Shown: positions 1 to 5,181, counted from the stretch's first letter. The stretch: 5,181 nucleotides of DNA from an uncultured Muribaculaceae bacterium (GCA_947177435.1 CAMWUM010000164.1:1-5181); one strand, 5' to 3'. The notes: generated from the sequence alone by a model not told the origin. Program-made: numbers and translations.

Positions 1-647
1 CTGTTGGTGCCGTGGAAGAAGATGGGGATTACGGGCACCTTGGCGCGGTGGAGGATCTGGAGCACCGACTCCTGCCAAGGGCGGTCTTTGAGGCGGCCGC
101 GCCAGTTGATCTTGCTCATGGCGCCGGCGGGGAAGAAGCCGACGGGCTCGCCGTTGCGCAGCATGGACATGGCCTTGCGGATGCCGGCCACTGACACCTT
201 GCGCTTCTCGGGGTCGTCGGTGGCCCAGGCGTCGACGGCGATGAAGTTGGGACGCATGGCCGATATCTTGTTGAGGATGAGGTTGACCATGACGCGGAAT
301 TCGGGGCGGCGCGATGCGATGAGGTGGATGAGGATGATGCCGTCGAGGGCGCCGAAGGGGTGGTTGCTGACGGTGATGAACGCACCCTCGGGCAGGTGGT
401 CGAGCACCTGCTCGTTGTCGATGCGCAGGCGTACCTTGAATCCGTCGAAGAGCATGCGACGCACGAACTCGGGGCCGGGCGTGTCGCAGAATCGGCGGTG
501 GATGTCGTTGACCTTGTCGACCGACAGGAATTTCAGGGCCCAGTTGACGAGCTTTTCGTGGCCGTCAAGCTTGGGCACGAGCTGGCGTATGTCGTCGTAG
601 TTGAGTACGTCGGGGCGTATCTCTTCAGATTCTATTTCGGTTGCCAT
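1..647 (-). CDS. PlsC-like lysophospholipid/lipid acyltransferase, partial (C-terminus beyond window)
   Basis: The reading frame starts at ATG 647-645 and stays open for 215 codons to the left edge, so the C-terminus is missing. It probably transfers an acyl chain from acyl-ACP or acyl-CoA to a lipid acceptor at the cytoplasmic face of the inner membrane. PlsC-type signatures are visible: SNHPFGALDG at residues 94-103 (catalytic His96 and Asp102, spaced HX5D rather than the classic HX4D), NFIAVD at 134-139 (block II position), FFPAGA at 171-176 in place of FPEGT (block III), and VPVIPIFFHG at 204-213 (block IV). This variant set is typical of the 'putative hemolysin' or OlsA/GlsA-like acyltransferases of Bacteroidota. 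No N-terminal membrane segment is obvious. The start overlaps the PAP2 stop codon by one base (TAATG), indicating translational coupling to the inositol-lipid genes. The acceptor cannot be deduced; lysophospholipid, glycine lipid or a sphingolipid-related substrate are all possible. Confidence 0.88.
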   Translation of the reverse strand, partial: MATEIESEEIRPDVLNYDDIRQLVPKLDGHEKLVNWALKFLSVDKVNDIHRRFCDTPGPEFVRRMLFDGFKVRLRIDNEQVLDHLPEGAFITVSNHPFGALDGIILIHLIASRRPEFRVMVNLILNKISAMRPNFIAVDAWATDDPEKRKVSVAGIRKAMSMLRNGEPVGFFPAGAMSKINWRGRLKDRPWQESVLQILHRAKVPVIPIFFHGTN

Positions 648-1588
648 TATTTGTCGGATTTGGCTGAGATGTAATTAGCGTACTTGTGCATGAATCGGCC
701 GAAGGCGGGGATGCGCACTATTCCGTACTCGAAGAGTAGGAAGCCCACCAGAGCGCACGAGATGCCCAGGAGCACGTCGATGACGTAATGGTGCGATGTG
801 TACACGGCTGTGAACCAAATGCCTGCGGTGATGATGCCGAGGGCGATGATCCATGCCCAGCCCACTGTGCGGCGATAGCGCAGGGCATAGATGAAGGCGA
901 TGAGCGTATAGGCCGAGTGGAGCGACGGCACGGCGGCGAACACGTTGGCGTTGCGCCCGTATAGGCCGTCGAAGACTGTCAGTCCGGTCATCCGGTCGAA
1001 GGCTCCGAGGCCGGCCACGTTGCCGGGCGTGCCCTCGATAAAGTCAAAGCCGTAGTTGGCCACGTACCATGGCGGGGCGGCGGGGTGGATGTAGTATCCG
1101 GCGAAGCCTATGAGGTTGACCAGCAGGAACACGATGGAGAAGTGCAGGTATTCGGCGCGCTGCTTCTTGAAGTAGAGCCACAGGCCGAAGAGCACCGGCA
1201 CGGGCACCCAGCAGAGGTAGAAGATGCCGCCCATGAAGTCCATTATCTTGGATGTGTGCGCGGCGAAAAATTCGTTGGGGGTGAGGACGCCCTGGGCCGT
1301 GGAGATGCCGAAGAGGGCTTTTTCGGTGGTGTAGAGCCCCTGGATGTCAACGGAGTTGACCTGGTAGTTGGGCAGGAGGTTCATCCAGTCGTACGATACG
1401 GCGAAGATGATGAACGGCAGCAAGGCCACCATCAGGCGACGCGTGGCGCCGCAGATGAAGAACATGGCGCACAGCACTACGGCTATCACCATGTGTTCGG
1501 GGCGCAGGCCGATAAACAGGTAGGTGACCAGCAGCCATACGATCAGGGCTCCGAGGGCCCAGAGGATAGCCTTACTGCTTGTCTTCAT
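647..1588 (-). CDS. PAP2/Aur1-like inner-membrane phosphotransferase, probable inositol phosphorylceramide synthase
   Basis: This 313-residue polytopic membrane protein has about eight hydrophobic segments (roughly 7-27, 32-48, 53-68, 120-139, 147-168, 218-237, 243-262, 270-289). It carries the PAP2/Aur1 catalytic signatures: PAAPPWY at 169-175, PSLHSAY at 221-227 (His224) and YTSHHYVIDVLLG at 263-275 (His267, Asp271). These correspond to the His/His/Asp triad of fungal inositol phosphorylceramide synthase Aur1. The region at 66-95 (YDWMNLLPNY then YTTEKALFG) also resembles the Aur1-like subgroup more than plain lipid phosphatases. The inferred reaction is transfer of phosphoinositol from phosphatidylinositol to (dihydro)ceramide, as proposed for the equivalent gene of the B. 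thetaiotaomicron cluster. PAP2 active sites normally face the periplasm. The start lies 17 nt inside the preceding phosphatidyltransferase gene, with no clear Shine-Dalgarno site, and the stop overlaps the acyltransferase start. A lipid phosphatase role cannot be excluded from sequence alone. Confidence 0.9.
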   Translation of the reverse strand: MKTSSKAILWALGALIVWLLVTYLFIGLRPEHMVIAVVLCAMFFICGATRRLMVALLPFIIFAVSYDWMNLLPNYQVNSVDIQGLYTTEKALFGISTAQGVLTPNEFFAAHTSKIMDFMGGIFYLCWVPVPVLFGLWLYFKKQRAEYLHFSIVFLLVNLIGFAGYYIHPAAPPWYVANYGFDFIEGTPGNVAGLGAFDRMTGLTVFDGLYGRNANVFAAVPSLHSAYTLIAFIYALRYRRTVGWAWIIALGIITAGIWFTAVYTSHHYVIDVLLGISCALVGFLLFEYGIVRIPAFGRFMHKYANYISAKSDK

Positions 1589-2276
1589 TTTGCAGGGCTT
1601 TTTTGCAGTATGCTATGCGGGCAATGGCGGTGATGTTGGCAAATACGGCGATGAATGCCATGCCCACGATGAGGATGTAGTTGGGGTCGAACGGCATCTC
1701 CTTGACCAGCAGGCCGCAGATGCCGGTGCCGAGGAGGCAGAAGTTGGTGACCACCACGCGCTCGGGGCGCTGCATGAAGCCAATCTTGCAGACCACGCCC
1801 AGGCCCTCGCCGCGTGCGCGCACGTAGCTGACCATCAGGCTGCCGACAAGGGCGAGGAAAGTGATGAGGCCGCCGATGGGCATGCCCGCCTGCATCAGGT
1901 AATATGCTATGCCGCCGAGGGTGACGAGCTCGCCGTAGCGGTCGAGCACCGAGTCGAACATGGCGCCGAACCTCGACGACTTGCCGCCGATGCGGGCCAC
2001 CTGGCCGTCGAGCATGTCGAAGAGCGAGAAGGCGATGCTCAGGGCGCCTGCCAGGGTGATGAGCAAATAGTCGATGCTGCCGCCGTCGGCTCCGGCGTCG
2101 TATCCGGCCCACACCACCAGGGCGGTGGCGGCTGCCGCGCCGAGAAATCCGATGGCTGTCACCATGTTGGGCGTTACGCCTATCTTAATCAAAAACCTTA
2201 CAAACGGGTTGATTACCCAGTATATGCCCTGCTGCAAAGCGTCGCGGACAGATTTTGCTGATTGCTTGATTGACAT
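1572..2276 (-). CDS. CDP-alcohol phosphatidyltransferase, probable phosphatidylinositol phosphate synthase
   Basis: This 234-residue integral membrane enzyme carries the complete CDP-alcohol phosphatidyltransferase motif DG-x2-AR-x8-G-x3-D-x3-D, here Asp90-Gly91, Ala94-Arg95, Gly104, Asp108 and catalytic-base Asp112, preceded by Asp87. The aspartates bind two metal ions and the CDP-lipid. Downstream, SYVRARGEG (150-158) and FMQRPER (167-173) resemble the basic substrate pocket of actinobacterial phosphatidylinositol phosphate synthases and archaeal counterparts. Hydrophobic segments are at about 37-57, 69-86, 114-131, 135-152, 176-191 and 199-221. The inferred reaction is CDP-diacylglycerol plus inositol 1- or 3-phosphate to phosphatidylinositol phosphate plus CMP, at the cytoplasmic face. 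Context supports this acceptor, with a PgpA-type phosphatase upstream and an Aur1-like enzyme downstream. It follows gtrA after 20 nt and overlaps the PAP2 gene by 17 nt. Phosphatidylglycerophosphate synthase is the main alternative and would also fit a pgpA neighbour. Confidence 0.92.
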   Translation of the reverse strand: MSIKQSAKSVRDALQQGIYWVINPFVRFLIKIGVTPNMVTAIGFLGAAAATALVVWAGYDAGADGGSIDYLLITLAGALSIAFSLFDMLDGQVARIGGKSSRFGAMFDSVLDRYGELVTLGGIAYYLMQAGMPIGGLITFLALVGSLMVSYVRARGEGLGVVCKIGFMQRPERVVVTNFCLLGTGICGLLVKEMPFDPNYILIVGMAFIAVFANITAIARIAYCKKALQNEDKQ

Positions 2277-2296
2277 TGCTATGTAAGATAATGAGT

Positions 2297-2902
2297 TTAT
2301 TGCTGTACTGAGTCGCCGTCTTCCTTGTCGGCGCGGTTATGAGGATCGAATATGCGGAAAAGCCTGACGGCGTACTTGTCAAAGCGGGTGGGCACGTACA
2401 CGAAGTAGCGCTGCAGCAGGAAGTTCCAGAACCACGACACCAGCAGCGACACGATCAGTCGGGCGGCGGCGTAGCAGCCCTTGGTGGTGACGCCCAGCGT
2501 GGCGAGCCATGGCATGTTCTCAAAGAGGGTGTTGAGCCAGTCGGTGCCGAACGAGTTGAGCAGCAGCGAGCCTACCCACACCATAGTGTATTTGATGATG
2601 ACGGCCGACCAGGGGCAGCCCTCGGCGTGGAAGGTGAACTTATAGTTGATGGCGCAGTTGACCGCTCCGCCGGCAATGGCGCCTATGGCGGTGGCTATCA
2701 GGGCGTCGAAGCCGCACCAGCTGAAGAGCACGAAGCCAAGCGAGAGGTCGACAATCGACGCCAACTGCGACGACACGCCCGAGCGCAAGAACGTGGCTAT
2801 CAGGCCGTCGGAGTTCATGAACTTCTTGACGAGGCCTTTCCAGGTCAGCGAGCGCAGGCGCTCGCCCAGGGGGCGCTTGGGGTTGTCGCTCTTCTTTACC
2901 AT
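2297..2902 (-). CDS. GtrA-family four-helix membrane protein, candidate lipid translocase
   Basis: The 201-residue protein has a basic N-terminal tail (about 1-30), four hydrophobic segments (about 38-62, 66-84, 98-119, 137-165) and a charged C-terminal tail, the size and shape of GtrA/DPMS-like proteins. Two matching signatures show the internal two-fold repeat of the family: NCAINYKFTF at 82-91 after segment 2 and NFLLQRYFVY at 160-169 after segment 4. GtrA proteins are thought to move polyprenyl-linked sugars or related lipids across the inner membrane, usually beside a GtrB-type glycosyltransferase. None is present here, and the gene sits between pgpA and the phosphatidyltransferase, so a role in moving an inositol lipid is an inference from context. 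I chose ATG 2902-2900 because an AAAGG lies 7 nt upstream; a GTG at 2908-2906 would add two residues. It overlaps pgpA by 7 nt. Confidence 0.87.
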   Translation of the reverse strand: MVKKSDNPKRPLGERLRSLTWKGLVKKFMNSDGLIATFLRSGVSSQLASIVDLSLGFVLFSWCGFDALIATAIGAIAGGAVNCAINYKFTFHAEGCPWSAVIIKYTMVWVGSLLLNSFGTDWLNTLFENMPWLATLGVTTKGCYAAARLIVSLLVSWFWNFLLQRYFVYVPTRFDKYAVRLFRIFDPHNRADKEDGDSVQQ

Positions 2903-3423
2903 GGCCACACCTTTAAGAAATAATTGATAACCAGGATGATGGCGGCGCTGTAGATGCCTGACAGGATGTCGTCGGCCATCATGCCGTAGCCTCGGGGCAG
3001 GCGTTCCATCTGTCTGATGCCTAAGGGCTTGAAGATGTCAAAGAAGCGGAACAGGCCCAGCGACAGCGGTATCAGCCACCAGGGCGCGCCGTCGGCGTAT
3101 CCGGCGATGGGGAGCATCGACAGCCACTGGCCCACGGTCTCGTCGGCGCAGGCCACCACAGGATCCTTGCCCCAGTAGCGCTCGGAGAGCGAACTGGCCC
3201 ACGTGCCTGCCACGGTGTAGATTACGAGCGCCGCCAGGGTGACGGTGAAGACCACGGGCTGGTGGCACCAGATGTAGAGCGGCAGCCACAGCACGATGGC
3301 CGCCAGGGCGCCCCACGTGCCGGGCATCACCGGCAGAAACCCGGCGCCGAACGACGTGGCTATCAGCCTCGGCAGCAGGGGGAAGGCCTTGATGGCCTCG
3401 GGCGATGGCTTGCGGTCCTTCAT
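2896..3423 (-). CDS. pgpA: PgpA-type phosphatidylglycerophosphatase, probable phosphatidylinositol-phosphate phosphatase
   Basis: This 175-residue membrane phosphatase has the PgpA family signatures in order: FGAGFLPVMPGTWGAL at 25-40, KDPVVACADETVGQW at 86-100 (Asp94-Glu95), FRFFDIFKPLG at 125-135 (Arg126, Asp129, Lys132) and LPRGYGMMADDILSGI at 142-157 (Asp151-Asp152). The acidic residues are the expected Mg-binding and catalytic positions. Length is typical (E. coli PgpA is about 170). In E. coli the enzyme removes the phosphate of phosphatidylglycerophosphate. In this setting, beside a phosphatidylinositol phosphate synthase and an Aur1-like enzyme, the substrate is more likely phosphatidylinositol phosphate, a role reported for the equivalent gene in the B. 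thetaiotaomicron cluster. It acts at the cytoplasmic side of the inner membrane. Its ATG overlaps the TGA of the ATP-grasp gene (ATGA), which implies coupled translation. A double role in phosphatidylglycerol synthesis remains possible. Confidence 0.93.
   Translation of the reverse strand: MKDRKPSPEAIKAFPLLPRLIATSFGAGFLPVMPGTWGALAAIVLWLPLYIWCHQPVVFTVTLAALVIYTVAGTWASSLSERYWGKDPVVACADETVGQWLSMLPIAGYADGAPWWLIPLSLGLFRFFDIFKPLGIRQMERLPRGYGMMADDILSGIYSAAIILVINYFLKVWPW
2910..2914 (-). promoter_or_regulatory. Shine-Dalgarno-like AAAGG deciding the gtrA start
   Basis: AAAGG ends 7 nt before ATG 2902-2900 and lies inside the 3' end of pgpA. It sits too close (1 nt) to the alternative GTG at 2908-2906 to serve that codon, so it favours the ATG. 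Bacteroidota depend little on Shine-Dalgarno pairing, so the support is modest. Confidence 0.35.
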
Positions 3424-4289
3424 TGCTTCTTGTATGCTTTAATCATTGATAATATCGCGCGCGCGATTTGCGGGCCGGCTTCGGCGCGGCAGGGCGCGAA
3501 GCTGGGCCAGTCGTTGAAGTCGATGATGCTCGGCTGCCCCTCGGTGCTGACGATGCAGCTGCCGCCGTAGATGGCCACGCCCAGCACGTCGGCGGCCTGC
3601 TCGCACATGGCGCGCATCTGCTCCTGGTCGAAGCTCAGGCTCTGCTCGTCGACGCGGTCGGCCTCGGTGCGGCGTCCGTTGCGGTGGCCCTGGAAGGGGT
3701 AGAACCAGTAGAAGAACTTCGTGCCGGCGATGCCGTAGAACTTTATCAGGTCGCCCTCGAGGTGGCGGGTGACCACGGCCCTCTTGATGCCGCGCAGGAA
3801 GTACTCCTGCAGCATCTCCTGGGCCTCGCCCACGTGGCGCACGTACGACACGTCCTCCTTGTGGCGGTCGCGCGAGTCGGCACGCTTGATCCAGCAGGGG
3901 CCGAAGCCGGCCTTTTCGAGTTCGGCCTTGATGCTCTCGTTGGTGTTTACCACCAGGCTCTGGGGGTAGGGGATGTTATTGCCCAGCAGGATGCGGGTCA
4001 TGCGCTCGCGCACGCAGTTCTCGATGCCATAGCCCGAGTTGATTACGAGCGCGCCCTGGTCCTCGCGGCGCTGCAGCAGCTCGATCGATCGCTCTTCGCG
4101 GCACATGTTGACGATGATGTCCTCACGCACGGCTCCGGCGGCCAGCTGCTCCTCAGAGTACACGGCCACCTCGCAGCCGCGCTTGCGCAGCTGGTCGGCC
4201 ACTATGTTGAAAATCAGGGCGTCGTTGCCGATATGGTTGGGCGAGTAGGCGCCGGCGCGCATTATGCCCGCGATCTTGATGTCTGCCAT
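3420..4289 (-). CDS. ATP-grasp family enzyme of unknown substrate (RimK/ITPK-like)
   Basis: I do not recognise a named family, but this 289-residue soluble protein has the plan of an ATP-grasp ligase or kinase. An N-terminal pre-ATP-grasp Rossmann-like part (about 1-95) includes DIIVNMCR (57-64) and ALVINSGYGIENCVRERMTR (80-99), the usual 'inspeai..c.dK' region. A central ATP-grasp domain follows with CWIKRAD at 132-138 (candidate ATP-binding Lys135) and HLEGDLIKFYGI at 176-187, like the EGDLIK/R strand of RimK and inositol polyphosphate kinases. The C-terminus has LGVAIYGG (236-243) and IIDFNDWPSF at 255-264, where Asp257 and Asn259 match metal ligands. The first metal ligand, normally Asp in 'GxD', appears as Ser244. 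There is no signal peptide or membrane segment. It begins 9 nt after nagB and overlaps pgpA by 4 nt (ATGA), so it is probably made together with the lipid enzymes. An inositol phosphate kinase or a carboxylate-amine ligase are both conceivable. Confidence 0.85.
   Translation of the reverse strand: MADIKIAGIMRAGAYSPNHIGNDALIFNIVADQLRKRGCEVAVYSEEQLAAGAVREDIIVNMCREERSIELLQRREDQGALVINSGYGIENCVRERMTRILLGNNIPYPQSLVVNTNESIKAELEKAGFGPCWIKRADSRDRHKEDVSYVRHVGEAQEMLQEYFLRGIKRAVVTRHLEGDLIKFYGIAGTKFFYWFYPFQGHRNGRRTEADRVDEQSLSFDQEQMRAMCEQAADVLGVAIYGGSCIVSTEGQPSIIDFNDWPSFAPCRAEAGPQIARAILSMIKAYKKQ
3454..3467. repeat. Perfect 14-bp palindrome with a (CG)5 core
   Basis: ATCGCGCGCGCGAT reads the same on both strands and sits about 30 bp before the stop codon of the ATP-grasp gene, flanked downstream by AT-rich sequence leading to the pgpA start. 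It encodes Ile-Ala-Arg-Ala-Ile with GC-rich codons, which may be the whole explanation. It has no loop, so it is not a classic hairpin or terminator. Confidence 0.5.
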
Positions 4290-4298
4290 GGCGGAGGC

Positions 4299-5087
4299 TT
4301 AGCGCTTGCCCTCTACGTCCTTGAAATAGCGGTATGTCGACACCTTCAGGTCGTCGCAGGCGGCCTCGTCGCAGGCGATGATTGCGTCGGGATGCATCTG
4401 CAGGGCCGAGATGGTCCACATCTGGCTGATGCCGGCCTCCACTCCGTGGTGCAGGGCGCGGGCCTTGGCGTGGCCGTTGACCAGGAGCAGCACGGTGCGG
4501 GCATCCATCACGGTGCCCACGCCCACGGTCAGAGCCGTCTTGGGCACGGCGTCGAGGTTGCCCTCGAAGAAGCGCGAGTTGGCGATGATGGTGTCGGTGG
4601 TGAGGGCCATCTGGCGGGTGCGCGAGGTGAGCGACGATCCGGGCTCGTTGAACGCGATGTGGCCGTCCTGGCCCACGCCGCCCATGAAGAGGTCGACGCC
4701 TCCGTAAGCCTTGATCTTGTCTTCGTAGCGCTTGCACTCGGCCACGACGTCGGCGGCGTTGCCGTCGAGGAAGTTTACGTTCTCCTTCTTTATGTCGATG
4801 TGGCCGAAGAAGTTGGTCCACATAAACGAATGGTAGCTCTCGGGATGCTCCTCGGGCAGGCCGCAGTACTCGTCCATGTTGAAGGTCACGACGTTGGCGA
4901 ATGACACCTTACCCTCCTTGCAGAGCTTCACCAGTTCGCGGTACATGCCCAGGGGCGAACTGCCCGTCGGGCAGCCCAGCACGAACGGATGCTCGGGGGT
5001 GGGATTGGCCTCATTTATGCGCGCGGCCACGTACTGGGCCGCCCATTTCGACATAGCGTCGTAACTCTCTTCTATGACTAATCTCAT
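4299..5087 (-). CDS. nagB: Glucosamine-6-phosphate deaminase
   Basis: NagB converts glucosamine 6-phosphate to fructose 6-phosphate and ammonia in the cytoplasm, feeding amino-sugar carbon into glycolysis. The 262-residue protein aligns without gaps over most of its length with E. coli NagB (266 residues), from memory. PTGSSPLGMY (40-49) is the phosphate-binding loop, FNMDEYCGLP (69-78) holds the general base Asp72, and GGVGQDGHIAFNEPGSS (136-152) holds Asp141, His143 and Glu148. VPKTALTVGVGTVMDA (181-196) and MWTISALQMHPDAI (223-236) are also family hallmarks. In the region forming the E. coli allosteric site, Ser151, Ser152, Arg158 and Tyr254 are kept but Lys160 is Met, which may weaken activation by GlcNAc-6-phosphate. 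It is the first gene after a Bacteroidota-type promoter and lies 9 nt from the ATP-grasp gene, unusually at the head of an inositol-lipid operon rather than next to nagA or a sugar transporter. Confidence 0.96.
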   Translation of the reverse strand: MRLVIEESYDAMSKWAAQYVAARINEANPTPEHPFVLGCPTGSSPLGMYRELVKLCKEGKVSFANVVTFNMDEYCGLPEEHPESYHSFMWTNFFGHIDIKKENVNFLDGNAADVVAECKRYEDKIKAYGGVDLFMGGVGQDGHIAFNEPGSSLTSRTRQMALTTDTIIANSRFFEGNLDAVPKTALTVGVGTVMDARTVLLLVNGHAKARALHHGVEAGISQMWTISALQMHPDAIIACDEAACDDLKVSTYRYFKDVEGKR

Positions 5088-5127
5088 GGTTGGGAATATA
5101 GTTTTGACGTTTCGGTATAATAGGTTG

Positions 5128-5163
5128 CAAAATTAGCGATTTTTCGATTGCCGTACAACAAAA
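5128..5163 (-). promoter_or_regulatory. Candidate Bacteroidota-type promoter upstream of nagB
   Basis: On the minus strand TAATTTTG at 5135-5128 matches the Bacteroidota -7 element TAnnTTTG exactly. Upstream, TTTTGTTG at 5163-5156 supplies a -33 TTG (5158-5156) separated from the -7 element by 20 nt, close to the usual spacing for the primary sigma factor ABfA. Forty bases separate the -7 box from the nagB ATG, giving a predicted leader of roughly 35 nt. The segment 5088-5181 is clearly more AT-rich than the genes, as expected for a promoter region. No operator-like palindrome or riboswitch was recognised. The end of any upstream gene lies outside the window. Confidence 0.6.
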
Positions 5164-5181
5164 TGCCTCCAAAAACGCCTT

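Noticed and set aside
4..600. Plus-strand open frame of 198 codons opposite the acyltransferase
   Set aside because: Met/Arg/Ser-rich product with no motifs. The minus strand over the same bases encodes an uninterrupted PlsC-like protein from 647 to the window edge.
1524..2261. Plus-strand open frame of 245 codons opposite the CDP-alcohol phosphatidyltransferase
   Set aside because: Antisense shadow of a gene with a complete catalytic motif; its low-complexity Ala/His/Glu-rich product resembles no protein family.
2277..2296. Possible internal promoter between gtrA and the phosphatidyltransferase gene
   Set aside because: The 20-nt gap contains no TAnnTTTG element, so a leader within one transcript is the simpler reading.
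4080..4092. Short GATC/CGAT repeat as a regulatory site or methylation cluster
   Set aside because: It lies inside the ATP-grasp coding region, spans only about 10 bases and follows from the codons used there.
4153..4821. Minus-strand open frame of 222 codons crossing from nagB into the ATP-grasp gene
   Set aside because: It is an Arg/His/Gly-rich frame-shifted reading of two real genes, with no start context and no recognisable domain.
3468..4904. Long plus-strand open frame (478 codons) opposite the ATP-grasp and nagB genes
   Set aside because: It is antisense to two genes with clear family motifs, has biased Ala/Val/His/Gly-rich composition without recognisable motifs, and spans the junction of both genes. 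GC-rich third positions on the minus strand explain the lack of stops.
5136..5151. Imperfect inverted repeat GCGATTTTTCGATTGC in the promoter spacer as an operator
   Set aside because: The arms are only about three to five bases and are interrupted; the pattern is too weak in an AT-rich spacer to call a binding site.

Overview
The window is a compact, GC-rich stretch in which every recognisable gene lies on the minus strand, so it reads from right to left. Protein families, the lack of strong Shine-Dalgarno sites and a Bacteroidota-type promoter (TTG, 20 nt, TAATTTTG) upstream of the first gene point to the order Bacteroidales. The GC-rich codons would suit a Muribaculaceae-like or Alistipes-like gut member, but this is only a guess. 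No RNA genes, mobile elements or CRISPR arrays were seen, and no gap between genes exceeds 20 nt.

Layout in transcription order: promoter region (about 5128-5163); nagB, glucosamine-6-phosphate deaminase (5087-4299); an ATP-grasp enzyme of unknown substrate (4289-3420); a PgpA-type lipid phosphatase (3423-2896); a GtrA-family membrane protein (2902-2297); a CDP-alcohol phosphatidyltransferase (2276-1572); a PAP2/Aur1-like phosphotransferase (1588-647); and a PlsC-like acyltransferase that runs off the left edge (647-1). Junctions are gaps of 9 and 20 nt or overlaps of 4, 7, 17 and 1 nt, so this is very probably one operon with translational coupling.

The middle four genes match, as I recall it, the bacterial inositol-lipid cluster described in Bacteroides thetaiotaomicron (BT_1522-BT_1526). 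The inferred pathway is as follows. The CDP-alcohol phosphatidyltransferase makes phosphatidylinositol phosphate from CDP-diacylglycerol and inositol phosphate. The PgpA-like enzyme removes the phosphate to give phosphatidylinositol. The PAP2/Aur1-like enzyme moves phosphoinositol onto (dihydro)ceramide. The GtrA protein is a candidate for moving a lipid across the inner membrane between these steps. The acyltransferase may supply or remodel lipid acyl chains.

The departures from that cluster are the points of most interest. The myo-inositol-phosphate synthase expected next to pgpA is absent from the window. Its place is taken by an uncharacterised ATP-grasp protein coupled to pgpA by an ATGA overlap, with nagB at the head of the operon. 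The ATP-grasp C-terminal region resembles RimK and inositol polyphosphate (ITPK-type) kinases but seems to lack one metal-binding aspartate. Its substrate cannot be read from the sequence.
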